From assembly GCA_963800065.1 (NCBI GenBank), contig CAWCZO010000011.1, positions 186,001-250,000 on the forward strand: a stretch of DNA of 64,000 nucleotides. Direction: 5' to 3'. Within the stretch, counting starts at the first letter, position 1, and every line of letters starts with the position of its first letter. The position numbers and the translations under genes are program-made. Of the stretch, positions 42,636-51,211 are shown in pieces. Source of the DNA: CAWJFJ01 sp963800065. Lineage in GTDB: Bacteria; Actinomycetota; Acidimicrobiia; Acidimicrobiales; UBA8190. The notes under the pieces were generated by a model. That model did not search any database. It was given only the letters and a program-made list of their open reading frames with translations, and was not told where the DNA came from.

Positions 42636-43136
42636 ATGACGGCCGACGAACCGGTGGTGCTCGACGAGATCGACCGCCGGATCATCGAGGAGCTCCAGAG
42701 GGACGGTCGCAAGCCATACACGCAGATGGCTCCCGTCGTGGGGCTCTCCGAGGCGGCCGTGCGCCAACGCGTGCAGAGGCTGATCGACGCGGGCGTGATG
42801 CAGATCGTCGCCGTCACCGATCCCCGGGTCCTCGGATTCAGCCGCCAGGCCATGATCGGGCTGAAGGTCGAAGGGGACACCAGACGGGTGGCCGAGGCGG
42901 TGGCCGAGCTCCACGAGGTCGAGTACGTGGTGATCACCGCAGGGGCGCTCGACATGCTCGTCGAGGTCGTCGTGGAGGACGACGAAGGGCTTCTCGAATT
43001 GCTCAACGAGAAGATCCGCAAGATCGAAGGGGTGCGGACCACGGAGACCTACATCTACCTGCGGATCCACAAGGAGACGTATCAGTGGGGCGCCGCCCCG
43101 ACGTCGCGACCGCCGAGGTCCGGGACGCGTCGCTGA
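42636..43136 (+). CDS. Lrp/AsnC-family transcriptional regulator
   Basis: 166 aa. The N-terminal helix-turn-helix (LDEIDRRIIEELQRDGRKPYTQMAPVVGLSEAAVRQRVQRLIDAGVM, 9-55) precedes the RAM/AsnC ligand domain (about 70-150). It is divergent from the amine oxidase and probably regulates the putrescine/GABA cluster in response to an amino acid or amine. The ATG at 42636 has no strong SD. The C-terminal 20 residues are basic and Pro/Arg-rich. Confidence 0.92.
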   Translation: MTADEPVVLDEIDRRIIEELQRDGRKPYTQMAPVVGLSEAAVRQRVQRLIDAGVMQIVAVTDPRVLGFSRQAMIGLKVEGDTRRVAEAVAELHEVEYVVITAGALDMLVEVVVEDDEGLLELLNEKIRKIEGVRTTETYIYLRIHKETYQWGAAPTSRPPRSGTRR

Positions 43137-43144
43137 ACGGACGA

Positions 43145-43501
43145 TTAGGGAGCGGGTGAGCCCGTCGGACCGAAACGCGACCCGCCGGGAGCGCCGATGG
43201 CCGGCGCCAGGGTGGTCGTGGTGGTCCGGTCCGCCGAGGCTGCCGCCGTCGATACGGGCGCTGAGGACGGCGCCGTCGCTGTCGTCGGCACCGTGGTGGG
43301 CGGCACCGTGGTGGGTGCCGGGGTCGGCGTGGCCGTGACCGATGTCACCGCCGCCGTGGCCGGTGGCGTGACGGCCGTCGCCGGGGCCCGGAGGTGGCGA
43401 CCGTGCGCCGGGGATCCGTGGCCGAGGGCGGCCACCGTCCCGCCGACCGCACCGAGCAGAGCCACGATGAGTACTCCGCCGCCCACGATCCTCTTTCTCA
43501 T
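43145..43501 (-). CDS. Small secreted Thr/Pro-rich protein
   Basis: 118 aa, function unknown. N-terminal signal or anchor: MRKRIVGGGVLIVALLGAVGGTVAALG. The remainder is low-complexity Thr/Pro/Ala (TPTPAPTTVPPTTVPTTATAP) with no folded domain, like a wall-associated linker or mucin-like protein. A TAGCAT box lies 7 nt before the ATG, supporting a leaderless real gene. It converges with the Lrp gene, 8 bp apart. Confidence 0.6.
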   Translation of the reverse strand: MRKRIVGGGVLIVALLGAVGGTVAALGHGSPAHGRHLRAPATAVTPPATAAVTSVTATPTPAPTTVPPTTVPTTATAPSSAPVSTAAASADRTTTTTLAPAIGAPGGSRFGPTGSPAP

Positions 43502-43508
43502 GGTCCGG

Positions 43509-43514
43509 ATGCTA
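43509..43514 (-). promoter_or_regulatory. -10 box of a leaderless promoter (small secreted protein)
   Basis: TAGCAT on the minus strand, 7 nt before the ATG at 43501. Confidence 0.45.
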
Positions 43515-43555
43515 CGCCGCGGCTATCAACCGGAGGTCAACGTGGCGGCAACGTC

Positions 43556-43575
43556 CCCCGGAGAGACATCCGGGG
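43556..43575. other. GC-rich hairpin in an intergenic gap
   Basis: CCCCGGA (43556-43562) and TCCGGGG (43569-43575) flank a 6-nt loop in the 213-bp gap between the small secreted protein and the SnoaL-like gene. Role unknown. Confidence 0.35.
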
Positions 43576-43714
43576 AGCGGGCCACCGGGTGCAGCACCAA
43601 ATTCTCGCCCGCACCGTCGTCGGTACACTCGTCGCCGGGACGACTTTTGACGGTGTCGCCGCCGCCGGTTTGGCCACCACCGGCGCCCGGACCACCCTGA
43701 CCCGGGGGAAAGAC

Positions 43715-44176
43715 GTGGATCTCGAGGAGATCGAAGCCATCCGTCAGCTGAAGTACCGCTACTTCCGGCTGCTCGACACCAAGCGCTTCGCCGAGCTCGG
43801 TGAACTGCTGACCGAGGACGCCACCACGTCGTACCAGTCCGGCGATCTCTCGTACCGGGGTCGGAAGGCCATCGTGGCCTTCCTCGAGGAGTCGCTCGGC
43901 AACGGTGACATCGTCACCATGCACAACGGGCATCACCCCGAGATCCAGTTGACCAGTGCCACCACGGCCACCGGGGTCTGGTATCTGGAGGACCGCGTGG
44001 TGGTGCGGGCCATGGACTTCGAGATCGTGGGGACCCTGCTCTACGACGATCGCTACGTCAAGATCGACGGCCGATGGATGATCGAGCACACCGGGTACGA
44101 GCGGATCTTCGAGGAGCACCGCCGCTTCTCCGACGGGCGGCTGCATTCGTTTCGCGCCATGTTCGACGCCCCGTAG
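43715..44176 (+). CDS. SnoaL/NTF2-like domain protein
   Basis: 153 aa, a single NTF2-like cone-shaped domain. VDLEEIEAIRQLKYRYFRLLDTKRFAELGELLTEDATT opens it, followed by the strands GVWYLEDRVVV and LLYDDRYVKIDGRWMIEHTGYERIFE. Members include polyketide cyclases, dehydratases and isomerases (bile-acid dehydratase-like), as well as non-enzymatic proteins. The GTG at 43715 is preceded by GGGGGAAAG. It converges with the quinone oxidoreductase. Confidence 0.8.
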   Translation: MDLEEIEAIRQLKYRYFRLLDTKRFAELGELLTEDATTSYQSGDLSYRGRKAIVAFLEESLGNGDIVTMHNGHHPEIQLTSATTATGVWYLEDRVVVRAMDFEIVGTLLYDDRYVKIDGRWMIEHTGYERIFEEHRRFSDGRLHSFRAMFDAP

Positions 44177-44193
44177 ACGGTTGCCCGGCCCGA

Positions 44194-45165
44194 TCAGGGC
44201 ACCAGGACGACCTTGCCGGCGATCGACCGGTCGAGGAGACCCGACATCACGGCCACGACGTCGTCGAGGGGCCGTTCGTCGGGCACCGTGGGATGGAGGC
44301 GACCGTCCTCCACCAGCTCCACCAGCTCTCCGAGGACTTCCCGGTTGCCGGCGGGGTCGTCCATGGCCCACGCCCCCCAGTCGACACCGATCACGGTGCG
44401 GTTGTTGAGCAGGACCTGGTTGAGCGGAACGGTGGCGATCGGTCCCGAGGCGAACCCGATGACACAGAGACGGCCGAATTTTCCCATGGCCCGCAGCGCC
44501 GGCTCGCTGTGACGCCCCCCCACGGGGTCGATGACCAGGTCGACGCCACCACCGGAGATCTCCCGGGCCGTCGTCTTCAGGTCCTCGCCCTCGTAGCCGA
44601 TGGTGGCGACGGCTCCCATGGACCGTGCCGCCTCCATTCTCGCGGGGCTGGAGGCGGCGGCGATCACCTGGGCCCCGAGAGCCACGGCCACGTCCACCGA
44701 GGCCAGCCCGATGCCTCCGCCGGCTCCGAGGACGAGCACCCACTCGCCCTCGTGGACCGTCGTCCGTCGGGTCATCGTGAACCACGCCGTGCTGTAGCTC
44801 TGGATGAAGGCCGCCGCCTGGCCGAACCCGAGGCCGGCCGGAACGGGCTCGAGGGAGTCGCCGTTCACGACCACCTGCTCGGCGAAAGCGCCGAAGCCGG
44901 TCATGGCCATGACACGGGCTCCGATGCCCACGCGGCTGACCTCGGCGCCGGCGGCGGCGACCACACCGGAGAGCTCGCCCCCCGGCACGTAGGGGGTGGC
45001 CGGTTTCATCTGGTACCGGCCCTGGCACAACAGACCGTCGACGTAGTTGACCCCCATGGCACGCACGTCCACGAGGACCTGGCCCGGGCCCGGCACCGGG
45101 GTGGGACGTTCCTCGATCACGACATGGTCCAGGGAACCGAGCTCACGGCAGACCACGGCACGCAC
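44194..45165 (-). CDS. Zinc-free MDR NAD(P)H:quinone oxidoreductase
   Basis: 323 aa. GroES-like N-domain with GVNYVDGLLCQGRYQMKPATPYVPGGELSG, then Rossmann motif VLGAGGGIGLASVDVAVALGA. The zinc-ligand set of alcohol dehydrogenases is absent, as in quinone oxidoreductases and enoyl reductases of the MDR superfamily. The GTG at 45165 (MRAVVCRELG) fits the family start and has a TAGTGT box 8 nt upstream; a GTG 12 nt farther out would overlap that box. It is divergent from the phosphodiesterase. Confidence 0.9.
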   Translation of the reverse strand: MRAVVCRELGSLDHVVIEERPTPVPGPGQVLVDVRAMGVNYVDGLLCQGRYQMKPATPYVPGGELSGVVAAAGAEVSRVGIGARVMAMTGFGAFAEQVVVNGDSLEPVPAGLGFGQAAAFIQSYSTAWFTMTRRTTVHEGEWVLVLGAGGGIGLASVDVAVALGAQVIAAASSPARMEAARSMGAVATIGYEGEDLKTTAREISGGGVDLVIDPVGGRHSEPALRAMGKFGRLCVIGFASGPIATVPLNQVLLNNRTVIGVDWGAWAMDDPAGNREVLGELVELVEDGRLHPTVPDERPLDDVVAVMSGLLDRSIAGKVVLVP

Positions 45166-45173
45166 AGCCCGGG

Positions 45174-45179
45174 ACACTA
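45174..45179 (-). promoter_or_regulatory. -10 box of a leaderless promoter (quinone oxidoreductase)
   Basis: TAGTGT on the minus strand, 8 nt before the GTG at 45165. Confidence 0.45.
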
Positions 45180-45217
45180 CGGCAAGGCTCCCGAGGGCAC
45201 ACCCCGGGGACCGCGCC

Positions 45218-45223
45218 TACCAT
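45218..45223 (+). promoter_or_regulatory. -10 box of a leaderless promoter (phosphodiesterase)
   Basis: TACCAT ends 7 nt before the GTG at 45231; no SD is present. Confidence 0.45.
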
Positions 45224-45230
45224 TCCCGGG

Positions 45231-46793
45231 GTGTCGAGTACCTATCGGTCACACCCTGACGGCACCACCCTGGAGGACCGACGCCGCGCCGCGGTGGCCG
45301 TCCTGGTGGACCCCGGGCTCGAGCCGATCGTCGAGATGGTCCTGAGCTCGCCGTCCCCCGACGTCTACGAGGCCCGCAGCGTCGACGGGGCCGTCCGCTT
45401 CCGCCGGCGGACGACGGAGAGCGGGTGGGCTTTCGAGGTCGACGCCGTCGAGGGCCGCGACCCCCTGGGGGACCAGGACCCGGCCCGCTTCGCCTCCCTC
45501 GATGCCGAGCTGGCCGCCGGACATCCCGATCGACGGGCCAACAGCTACCCGTTCGCCTGGGAGCACGTGGCCCAGATCTTCGACCATCCGTGCGCGCCCG
45601 ACCTGTGCGTCCTGCACACCGCCTCCCACCAGCAGCAGGAGCACCGGGGCGAGCACGGCTCTCTGGGCGTGGTCCAGGCACGGGCCCCGTTCATCCTGTC
45701 GGGGGCCGGGGTCAGGCACCTGGGGATGGTCGACCGACACTGCCGGCTGATCGACGTGGCGCCGACCGTGCTGGCCCTGCTCGGGATGGAGCCGGGTGCC
45801 GGCGTGCGTCCCGGTCCCGTCGGCTCCGGAGGCACGGCGCGGGCCGGCTCCTACCTGGCCCACCAGGACGGTGACGCCCTCGTCGACCTGATCGACACGA
45901 CGGTGCCGCCGCCCGATCACGTGGTGACCGTCCTGCTCGACGGGTGCAACCCCAACCGGCTGTACGAGATGGCGGCGGCCGGGGCCGCGCCCCACGTGGC
46001 CCGCCTGATCGCCCGGGGCACCGCTTTCCGGCACGGGGCCATGGCGTCGTTGCCCACGGTGACGCTGGCCAACCACACCAGCCTGCTCACCGGCTGCCAC
46101 CCCGGACACCACGGGGTCCTCCACAACGCCTGGTACGACCGGTCCCTCGGGCGACAGGTGGTGACCGAGTCCCCCGCCACCTGGCAGGAGGCCATGCGGT
46201 GGTTGACGCCGGGGGTGGAGACCATCCACCAGGCCGTCAAGCGGCGGCGCCCCGGGGCGGTGACGGTGTCGGTGAACGAGCCCGCCGACGTCGGTGCCGA
46301 CTACTCGACGTTCGATCTCTTCCGTCAGGGGAGGGCGGAGGAGCTGCTCCCCGACCTCTCCGTCCTCCCGCCGTTCACGACGGCGCCGTTCGCCGAATCG
46401 AGCGAGGACTACCGGTGGGGGACGTTCGCCGACTCGGTGGCGTTGCGCCAGGCCACCGCCATCTGGGGCGGACGCCACCTGGAGGTGGACTACCCGGCGC
46501 CCGTGTTCACCTGGGTGAGCTTCTCGCTCACCGATTCCGCCTTCCACGAGGGCGGGCCCCATTCCGAGGTGGCCGGGGCGGCCGTGCGCGACACCGACGC
46601 CCGCTTGGGCGAGCTGCTTTCGGCGGTGGAGGCCGCCGGGGTGTCGGACCGGACCGCCATCTGCCTGGTGGCCGACCACGGGATGGAGCTGAACGACCCC
46701 GAGGTCAACGGCGACTGGGGCGACGCCCTGCGCGACGCCGGGATCCCCTTCCGGGACGAGGCGTCGGGCTTCCTCTATCTGGACGTCCAGTAG
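45231..46793 (+). CDS. Alkaline-phosphatase-superfamily phosphodiesterase, permuted layout
   Basis: 520 aa. From about 230 on it has the first three blocks of a type-I phosphodiesterase: VVTVLLDGCNPN, SLPTVTLANHTSLLTGCHPGHHG (nucleophile Thr), FSLTDSAFHEGG and CLVADHGMELND. The block that normally closes this fold (EHGSLGVVQARAPFILSGAGVR...VDVAPTVLALLGM) is instead near residues 145-195, before them. The protein ends shortly after DHGM. This suggests a circularly permuted domain in one continuous frame. No signal peptide is seen. The substrate is unknown; nucleotide or phosphonate esters are possible. Confidence 0.8.
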   Translation: MSSTYRSHPDGTTLEDRRRAAVAVLVDPGLEPIVEMVLSSPSPDVYEARSVDGAVRFRRRTTESGWAFEVDAVEGRDPLGDQDPARFASLDAELAAGHPDRRANSYPFAWEHVAQIFDHPCAPDLCVLHTASHQQQEHRGEHGSLGVVQARAPFILSGAGVRHLGMVDRHCRLIDVAPTVLALLGMEPGAGVRPGPVGSGGTARAGSYLAHQDGDALVDLIDTTVPPPDHVVTVLLDGCNPNRLYEMAAAGAAPHVARLIARGTAFRHGAMASLPTVTLANHTSLLTGCHPGHHGVLHNAWYDRSLGRQVVTESPATWQEAMRWLTPGVETIHQAVKRRRPGAVTVSVNEPADVGADYSTFDLFRQGRAEELLPDLSVLPPFTTAPFAESSEDYRWGTFADSVALRQATAIWGGRHLEVDYPAPVFTWVSFSLTDSAFHEGGPHSEVAGAAVRDTDARLGELLSAVEAAGVSDRTAICLVADHGMELNDPEVNGDWGDALRDAGIPFRDEASGFLYLDVQ

Positions 46794-46866
46794 CTATCCG
46801 GACGTCCGGTAATCCCCGGGCCGCCCTCTCAGGCGGTGCCTTCCCACCCCCGACCGGAGGTCACCA

Positions 46867-47790
46867 ATGAAGGTCCTGCGTACTCCCGACGAGAGGTTCG
46901 GAGGCCTGCCCGGCTACGACTTCTCCCCGCACTACGTCGAGGTCCCGGCGGGCGACGGCGACGGGAGGCTGCGGGTCCACTACGTCGACGAGGGACCCGC
47001 CGGCGCCGACGAGACGGTCCTCCTCCTGCACGGGGAGCCGTCGTGGAGCTACCTCTACCGGAAGATGATCCCCGCGCTCACACAGGCGGGGCTGCGGACC
47101 GTGGCCCCCGATCTCGTCGGCTTCGGACGCTCCGACAAGCCGGCCGAGCGCGGCGAGTACACCTACGCCCGCCATGTCGAGTGGCTGCGGGCGGCGCTGT
47201 TCGACGAGCTGGACCTGGCCGAGGTCACCCTCGTCGGCCAGGACTGGGGCGGTCTGATCGGGCTGAGGCTGGTGGCCGAGCACCCCGACCGCTTCCGACG
47301 GGTGGTGGCGGCCAACACCGGCCTGCCCACGGGGGACATGGACATGGGGGAGGCCTTCCTGGCCTGGCAACGGTTCTCCCAGGAGGTGCCCGAGCTCCCG
47401 GTGGGCCGGATCGTGGCCGGTGGCTGCACCTCGTCGCCGTCCGACGAGGTGATCGCCGCCTACGACGCCCCGTTCCCGGACGAGACCTACAAGGAGGGGG
47501 CGCGTCAGTTCCCCGTGCTCGTGCCCACCCGGCCCGATGATCCCGCCACCGAGGCCAACCGGCGCGCCTGGGACGTGCTGCGGACCTTCGACAAACCCTT
47601 CCTCTGTGCCTTCAGCGACGCCGACCCCATCACCGGCGGCGCCGACGCCCTGTTCCTGGCCGAGATCCCGGGGACCGGCGGCCAGGCGCATCCGACCATC
47701 AGAGGTGCCGGTCACTTCCTCCAGGAGGACAGTGGACCGGAGCTGGCCCGGGCCGTCATCGACTTCGTGCGGCGGACCCCGGCCCGCTGA
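46867..47790 (+). CDS. dhmA: Haloalkane dehalogenase-like alpha/beta hydrolase
   Basis: 307 aa, subfamily I haloalkane dehalogenase length. Oxyanion HGEPSWSYLYRK is near residue 55. Nucleophile Asp126 is in VGQDWGG with the halide-binding Trp127. A second Trp lies in the cap (FLAWQRFS), the acid in FSDADPITGG and the base in GAGHFLQED. It hydrolyses carbon-halogen bonds if the halide site is functional; epoxide hydrolase is less likely since Trp follows the nucleophile. The ATG at 46867 follows GGAGG. Its 3' end overlaps the convergent phosphatase gene by 35 bp. Confidence 0.85.
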   Translation: MKVLRTPDERFGGLPGYDFSPHYVEVPAGDGDGRLRVHYVDEGPAGADETVLLLHGEPSWSYLYRKMIPALTQAGLRTVAPDLVGFGRSDKPAERGEYTYARHVEWLRAALFDELDLAEVTLVGQDWGGLIGLRLVAEHPDRFRRVVAANTGLPTGDMDMGEAFLAWQRFSQEVPELPVGRIVAGGCTSSPSDEVIAAYDAPFPDETYKEGARQFPVLVPTRPDDPATEANRRAWDVLRTFDKPFLCAFSDADPITGGADALFLAEIPGTGGQAHPTIRGAGHFLQEDSGPELARAVIDFVRRTPAR

Positions 47791-48373
47791 TCCCGCCGGT
47801 GTCGTTGAAGGACCGGAGAACCGGTCCGTCGACACCCCAGGCCACCCGGGTGAGCGACGCCGTGGAAAGGTGGAGCCTCCAGGCGATGCCGTCGCCGGCG
47901 CCCAGGGCCCAGGCCACGGCGGCCTTGATGGGCGACACGTGGCTGACCACCACGACGTCGGCGTCGCCCCGGGCCCCCGATCCGGGGTGGGCGAAGAGCT
48001 CGTCGCAGGCGGCGCGTACCCGGGCCCCCACCTCGGCCAGGCTCTCCCCGCCCGGCGGGCGGAAGTCCGGATCGGAGCGCCAACGCTCCCACATCTCCCG
48101 AGGCACGGCACCGAGGGACTCACCCTCGAGCTCGCCGTAGTCGACCTCGATCCAGCGCTCGTCCACCTCCACGGGGACGTTCAACCCGAGCGCCTCGGCC
48201 GTCTCCCGGGCCCGCCCCAGAGGGCTGCTGATCAGACGGCCCGCACCGGCGAGAAAAGGCGACAGGTTCGCCACCTGGGACCGACCGCGCCCGGTGAGCG
48301 GCGACGGCGCCCTCCCCGAGAGCAGACCCCCGGCGTTGGCCGCCGACTCCCCGTGACGGACCAGGATGAGCAC
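47756..48373 (-). CDS. Histidine phosphatase (phosphoglycerate mutase family)
   Basis: 205 aa. Phosphohistidine motif LILVRHGESAAN at the N-terminus, SSPLGRARETAEAL, catalytic Glu in DYGELEGES, and second His in VVVVSHVSPIKAAV. The family includes cobalamin-pathway, sugar-phosphate and broad phosphatases; the substrate is unknown. The GTG at 48373 with GGTGAGG upstream fits the family start. A GTG at 48406 would overlap the zinc-ribbon gene. It is third in the Nudix/zinc-ribbon operon. Confidence 0.88.
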   Translation of the reverse strand: MLILVRHGESAANAGGLLSGRAPSPLTGRGRSQVANLSPFLAGAGRLISSPLGRARETAEALGLNVPVEVDERWIEVDYGELEGESLGAVPREMWERWRSDPDFRPPGGESLAEVGARVRAACDELFAHPGSGARGDADVVVVSHVSPIKAAVAWALGAGDGIAWRLHLSTASLTRVAWGVDGPVLRSFNDTGGISGPGSAARSR

Positions 48374-48383
48374 GGCCGGGCCC

Positions 48384-49148
48384 TCACCTGACCAGGATGC
48401 GACCACACTGGTCGCAGGTGATCACCTCGTCGGGTGGCGCCTTGCGGATGCGATCGACCTCCATGGCCGGAAGGGCGAGATGACAACCGCTGCACGACCC
48501 CCCCACCAGTCGCGCCGCTCCCGTCCCCGCCAACGTGGTGCGCAGTCGTTCGTAGCGGGCCAGCAGATCGGGGGGGACGGTGGCCGCCGCCACCCGGCGG
48601 GCCTCGCCCTGCGAGGCGATGTCGGCGTCGATCCTCTCCACCGCCTCGGCGATGGACCCCCGGAGGCGGTCCCGGTCGTCGCCCAGGGCGGCCCTCTGCG
48701 TCTCGGCGGCCTCGAGGTGACCGTCGATCGGCTCCAGCGCCTCCATGATCTCGATCTCGCGGTCCTCCAGTTCGGAGATGTGCCGCTTCAGGTGCTTGAC
48801 CTCGTCATCCATGGCCTGGAGATCCCGGGCCGCCGAGACCTGGCCGCCGTACATCCGCCGTTCCAGCTCGGTCCGTCGAGATCGCGACGCCTCGATCTGC
48901 TCCTCGAGGGCCGCTTGGCGGGCACCGAGCTCATGGCGGGCCGCCTGGGCCTCGGCGGCCCCGCTCTCGAGGCCGGCCAGCCGGCCCTCCACCCCGGCCA
49001 GCTCCGACTGCTCGGGAAGAGACGACCTCCGGTGGCGGAGCTGGTCGATGGCGGTGTCGTGGTCCTGGACCTCGAGGAGGCGCTCGAAGATGCCGGGCGG
49101 GACCGGGGTGACGTCGGCGTCGGAGCCGCCCACCTCTGCGTCGGTCAC
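48384..49148 (-). CDS. Coiled-coil C4 zinc-ribbon protein
   Basis: 254 aa. Residues about 20-195 form a long antiparallel coiled coil (alternating Glu/Arg/Leu heptads). The C-terminus carries a zinc ribbon with C-x2-C (GSCSGCHLAL) and C-x2-C (ITCDQCGRIL). This is the DUF164/CdsZ-like family, linked by others to nucleic-acid or ribosome-associated roles. The GTG start overlaps the Nudix stop in GTGA. Function here is not established. Confidence 0.87.
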   Translation of the reverse strand: MTDAEVGGSDADVTPVPPGIFERLLEVQDHDTAIDQLRHRRSSLPEQSELAGVEGRLAGLESGAAEAQAARHELGARQAALEEQIEASRSRRTELERRMYGGQVSAARDLQAMDDEVKHLKRHISELEDREIEIMEALEPIDGHLEAAETQRAALGDDRDRLRGSIAEAVERIDADIASQGEARRVAAATVPPDLLARYERLRTTLAGTGAARLVGGSCSGCHLALPAMEVDRIRKAPPDEVITCDQCGRILVR

Positions 49149-49795
49149 CGTCGCTCCCGGTCGTCGTCGGCCGGGTCATGGTCGTTGGCCGGACTCTCTC
49201 CGCCGTGGCGCGGACCGGGAGACGCCTCCGGCTGGCGTCTGGCCACCTCGAGTGCTCCCACCAGAGCGGCGTCGGCGACGGCAACGGCCTCGTCCCAGGA
49301 ATACCACCGGGCCTCGGGGCTCTCGCCCGGTGGCGGGCTCGGATCCTCGTCCGGCGCCAACAGGAGGTACCGGAGGTCGAGATGGGTGTGACCCTCGGCG
49401 GCGTCGTGGACGTCCACGTGGATGAGGCGGGGGCCGTCGTCAGGGTGCCTGAGGACGAGGCCGGTCTCCTCCTCCGATTCACGGTGGGCGGCGTCCCAGG
49501 GCCCCTCCTCGGGGTCGATGTGGCCGCCGGGTTGCATCCACCGGTGCAGGCGCTTGTGCCGATGGAGGACCGTTCCCCGCCGACCCACGACGACGGCCGA
49601 TCCGGTCACGTGGACGAGGTCGGCCTCCTCGTCGAAGGGCCGGGGCAGGCGGGCCAGGGACTCGAGGATACGGGTCCTGGACGAGACCTCCCGGGCGTCG
49701 GACGCCGAGTGGCCGGTCACCGATTGGCGCACCGTCTCGACGAGACCCGCCGGCCAGCGGCGTTCCCCTCGCTGCTGGCCGGCCCCTGGCGACAC
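49145..49795 (-). CDS. Nudix hydrolase
   Basis: 216 aa. The Nudix box (about residues 87-109; G-x5-E-x7-RE-x2-EE-x-G) reads GHIDPEEG then REsEEETG. The fold starts near LVHVTGSAVVVGRRGTVL. An N-terminal extension of about 55 residues and a Pro/Asp-rich tail flank it. It hydrolyses a nucleoside diphosphate linked to an unknown moiety. The GTG at 49795 has an AGGGA SD; a TTG at 49834 is possible. It is first in the operon with the zinc-ribbon and phosphatase genes. Confidence 0.87.
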   Translation of the reverse strand: MSPGAGQQRGERRWPAGLVETVRQSVTGHSASDAREVSSRTRILESLARLPRPFDEEADLVHVTGSAVVVGRRGTVLHRHKRLHRWMQPGGHIDPEEGPWDAAHRESEEETGLVLRHPDDGPRLIHVDVHDAAEGHTHLDLRYLLLAPDEDPSPPPGESPEARWYSWDEAVAVADAALVGALEVARRQPEASPGPRHGGESPANDHDPADDDRERR

Positions 49796-49962
49796 GCGTG
49801 CATCCCTAGCACACGACGGCGGTCGACCACGCAACCTCCGACCGGACGAGGGACGGCGCCACCTGGGAGCGGCCGCAGAGAGTGGGTAAAATGAGCGGTT
49901 CAGCCGATGCAGTCAGACCGCCGAGCGCGACGACGAGCGCGGCGACGGGGGGCAACCACAGA

Positions 49963-50490
49963 ATGGGTCAGTTCTCAGAGGCATTCGACCGCTTCGTCGC
50001 GGCCGATCCCGTCGAGCTCTTCGAGGCCACCGCCCGGCCCCGCGGGGGCCGGGCGCAGACAGCGGGAAAGCGGGCGGCGGAGAAGGCCACGCCGGGGCGG
50101 AGCCAACCGGGAATGAGCGCCGACTCGCTGAGCCGGATCCTGAAGACGGCCGAAGGCTCCGTGGTGGTGGCCGGGAGCTCCGACGTGGCCCTCACCAAGC
50201 TGGCCCACGAGCTCGTGCGCGATCCGAAGGACGGCGTCCGGGCCCTGCGCCGGTGGGGCCGCAAGGCCAAGAAGAATCCGCACAAGGCCATGGGGGCGCT
50301 GGCCACATTCGGGGAGGTCCTGAAGAGGGCCGTGGCCCTGTTGCGGTGCATCCCGCAGAAATTCGGGAACATCATCGAGGCGTTCTGGGATGCCGCCGCC
50401 GCGGTGGCCACCGCCCTCGAGGCGTCGAGCTTCTCCCTCACCTTCGACCTGCCCCGGACCATCTCGCTGGCCTTCTCCTGGACGCCCTGA
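49963..50490 (+). CDS. Hypothetical basic helical protein
   Basis: 175 aa, not recognised. A disordered basic stretch (GRAQTAGKRAAEKATPGRSQPG) leads into a helical region, SLSRILKTAEGSVVVAGSSDVALTKLAHELVRDPKDGVRALRRWGRKAKKNP, ending in FDLPRTISLAFSW. No signal peptide or clear membrane segment is present. TAAAAT at 49887-49892 looks like a -10 box and would place the start at this ATG rather than at ATG 49891 or GTG 49882, which overlap it. Confidence 0.6.
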   Translation: MGQFSEAFDRFVAADPVELFEATARPRGGRAQTAGKRAAEKATPGRSQPGMSADSLSRILKTAEGSVVVAGSSDVALTKLAHELVRDPKDGVRALRRWGRKAKKNPHKAMGALATFGEVLKRAVALLRCIPQKFGNIIEAFWDAAAAVATALEASSFSLTFDLPRTISLAFSWTP

Positions 50491-50503
50491 GCCGACGGGA
50501 GCG

Positions 50504-51199
50504 TCACGGCGCCGCCCCGGCCGTCTCGTAGTGGAGGCTGACGGCCCCCACGACGATGCCGTCGCGCCAACCGTCCCAGCGGCGCCGCTCGACGTCGGCC
50601 AACGGCGAGGCACCGTGGAGGTAGTCGTCCAGAGCGCCGGTGGAGGCGAACCCCTGCTCCCAGAGATGGGTCCAGCGGGGGCGCCCGGTGATCGGGGTCA
50701 CACCGTCGAACCATGCCGGGCCCAAGGTGTTGGCGCCGACGACGGACAGGACCATCCGGTCGTCGTCCGCCGGTGCGTCGCCGAGCGTCTGCACGAGACG
50801 GGAGACATCCGTCGGTGAGGCGGCCCGGTCGACGCGCAGGAGGACGAGCCTCCGGACACCACCGGTGAGCCCGAAGACCGGGCCGTCGCAGTCGTAACCG
50901 ACCAGTCCGGCGCCCAGAGCGTTGTCGGCCACCACCCGTTCGGGGGAGTCCTGGAGGAGGTAGCGATCGAGGACGTCGGCGTGGTACTGGTGGACCATGT
51001 AGCGCTGGTACGTCCCGGGGGAGGCGAAGGCGTGCTCCCAGACCAGCTGGGCGGGAGCGTCCGAGAGGTTCCACCCCACCCGGGAGTGGAGGACCTCGGG
51101 GATGAATTCCCCGCATCGCCGCAGCGCCGTCTCGAGGGCCCGGACGCCGCCCTCGGGGGCGGCCTCCCCGACGGTGTAGATCTCAAAGCGCCGGAGCAC
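50504..51199 (-). CDS. Dabb-like stress-responsive alpha/beta barrel protein
   Basis: 231 aa, apparently two ferredoxin-like halves. The first half has FIPEVLHSRVGWNLSDAPAQLVWEHAFASPGTYQRYMVHQYHADVLDRYLL, the Dabb pattern (stress-responsive A/B barrel). The second half repeats the layout (RPRWTHLWEQGFASTGALDDYLHG). Such proteins often dimerise; the ligand is unknown. It lies 12 bp after a second small barrel-like protein on the same strand. Confidence 0.65.
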   Translation of the reverse strand: MLRRFEIYTVGEAAPEGGVRALETALRRCGEFIPEVLHSRVGWNLSDAPAQLVWEHAFASPGTYQRYMVHQYHADVLDRYLLQDSPERVVADNALGAGLVGYDCDGPVFGLTGGVRRLVLLRVDRAASPTDVSRLVQTLGDAPADDDRMVLSVVGANTLGPAWFDGVTPITGRPRWTHLWEQGFASTGALDDYLHGASPLADVERRRWDGWRDGIVVGAVSLHYETAGAAP

Positions 51200-51211
51200 G
51201 ACCGGGCCCGG

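Noticed and set aside
41248..42639. Plus-strand frame opposite the amine oxidase
   Set aside because: Shadow with low-complexity composition and no recognisable domain.
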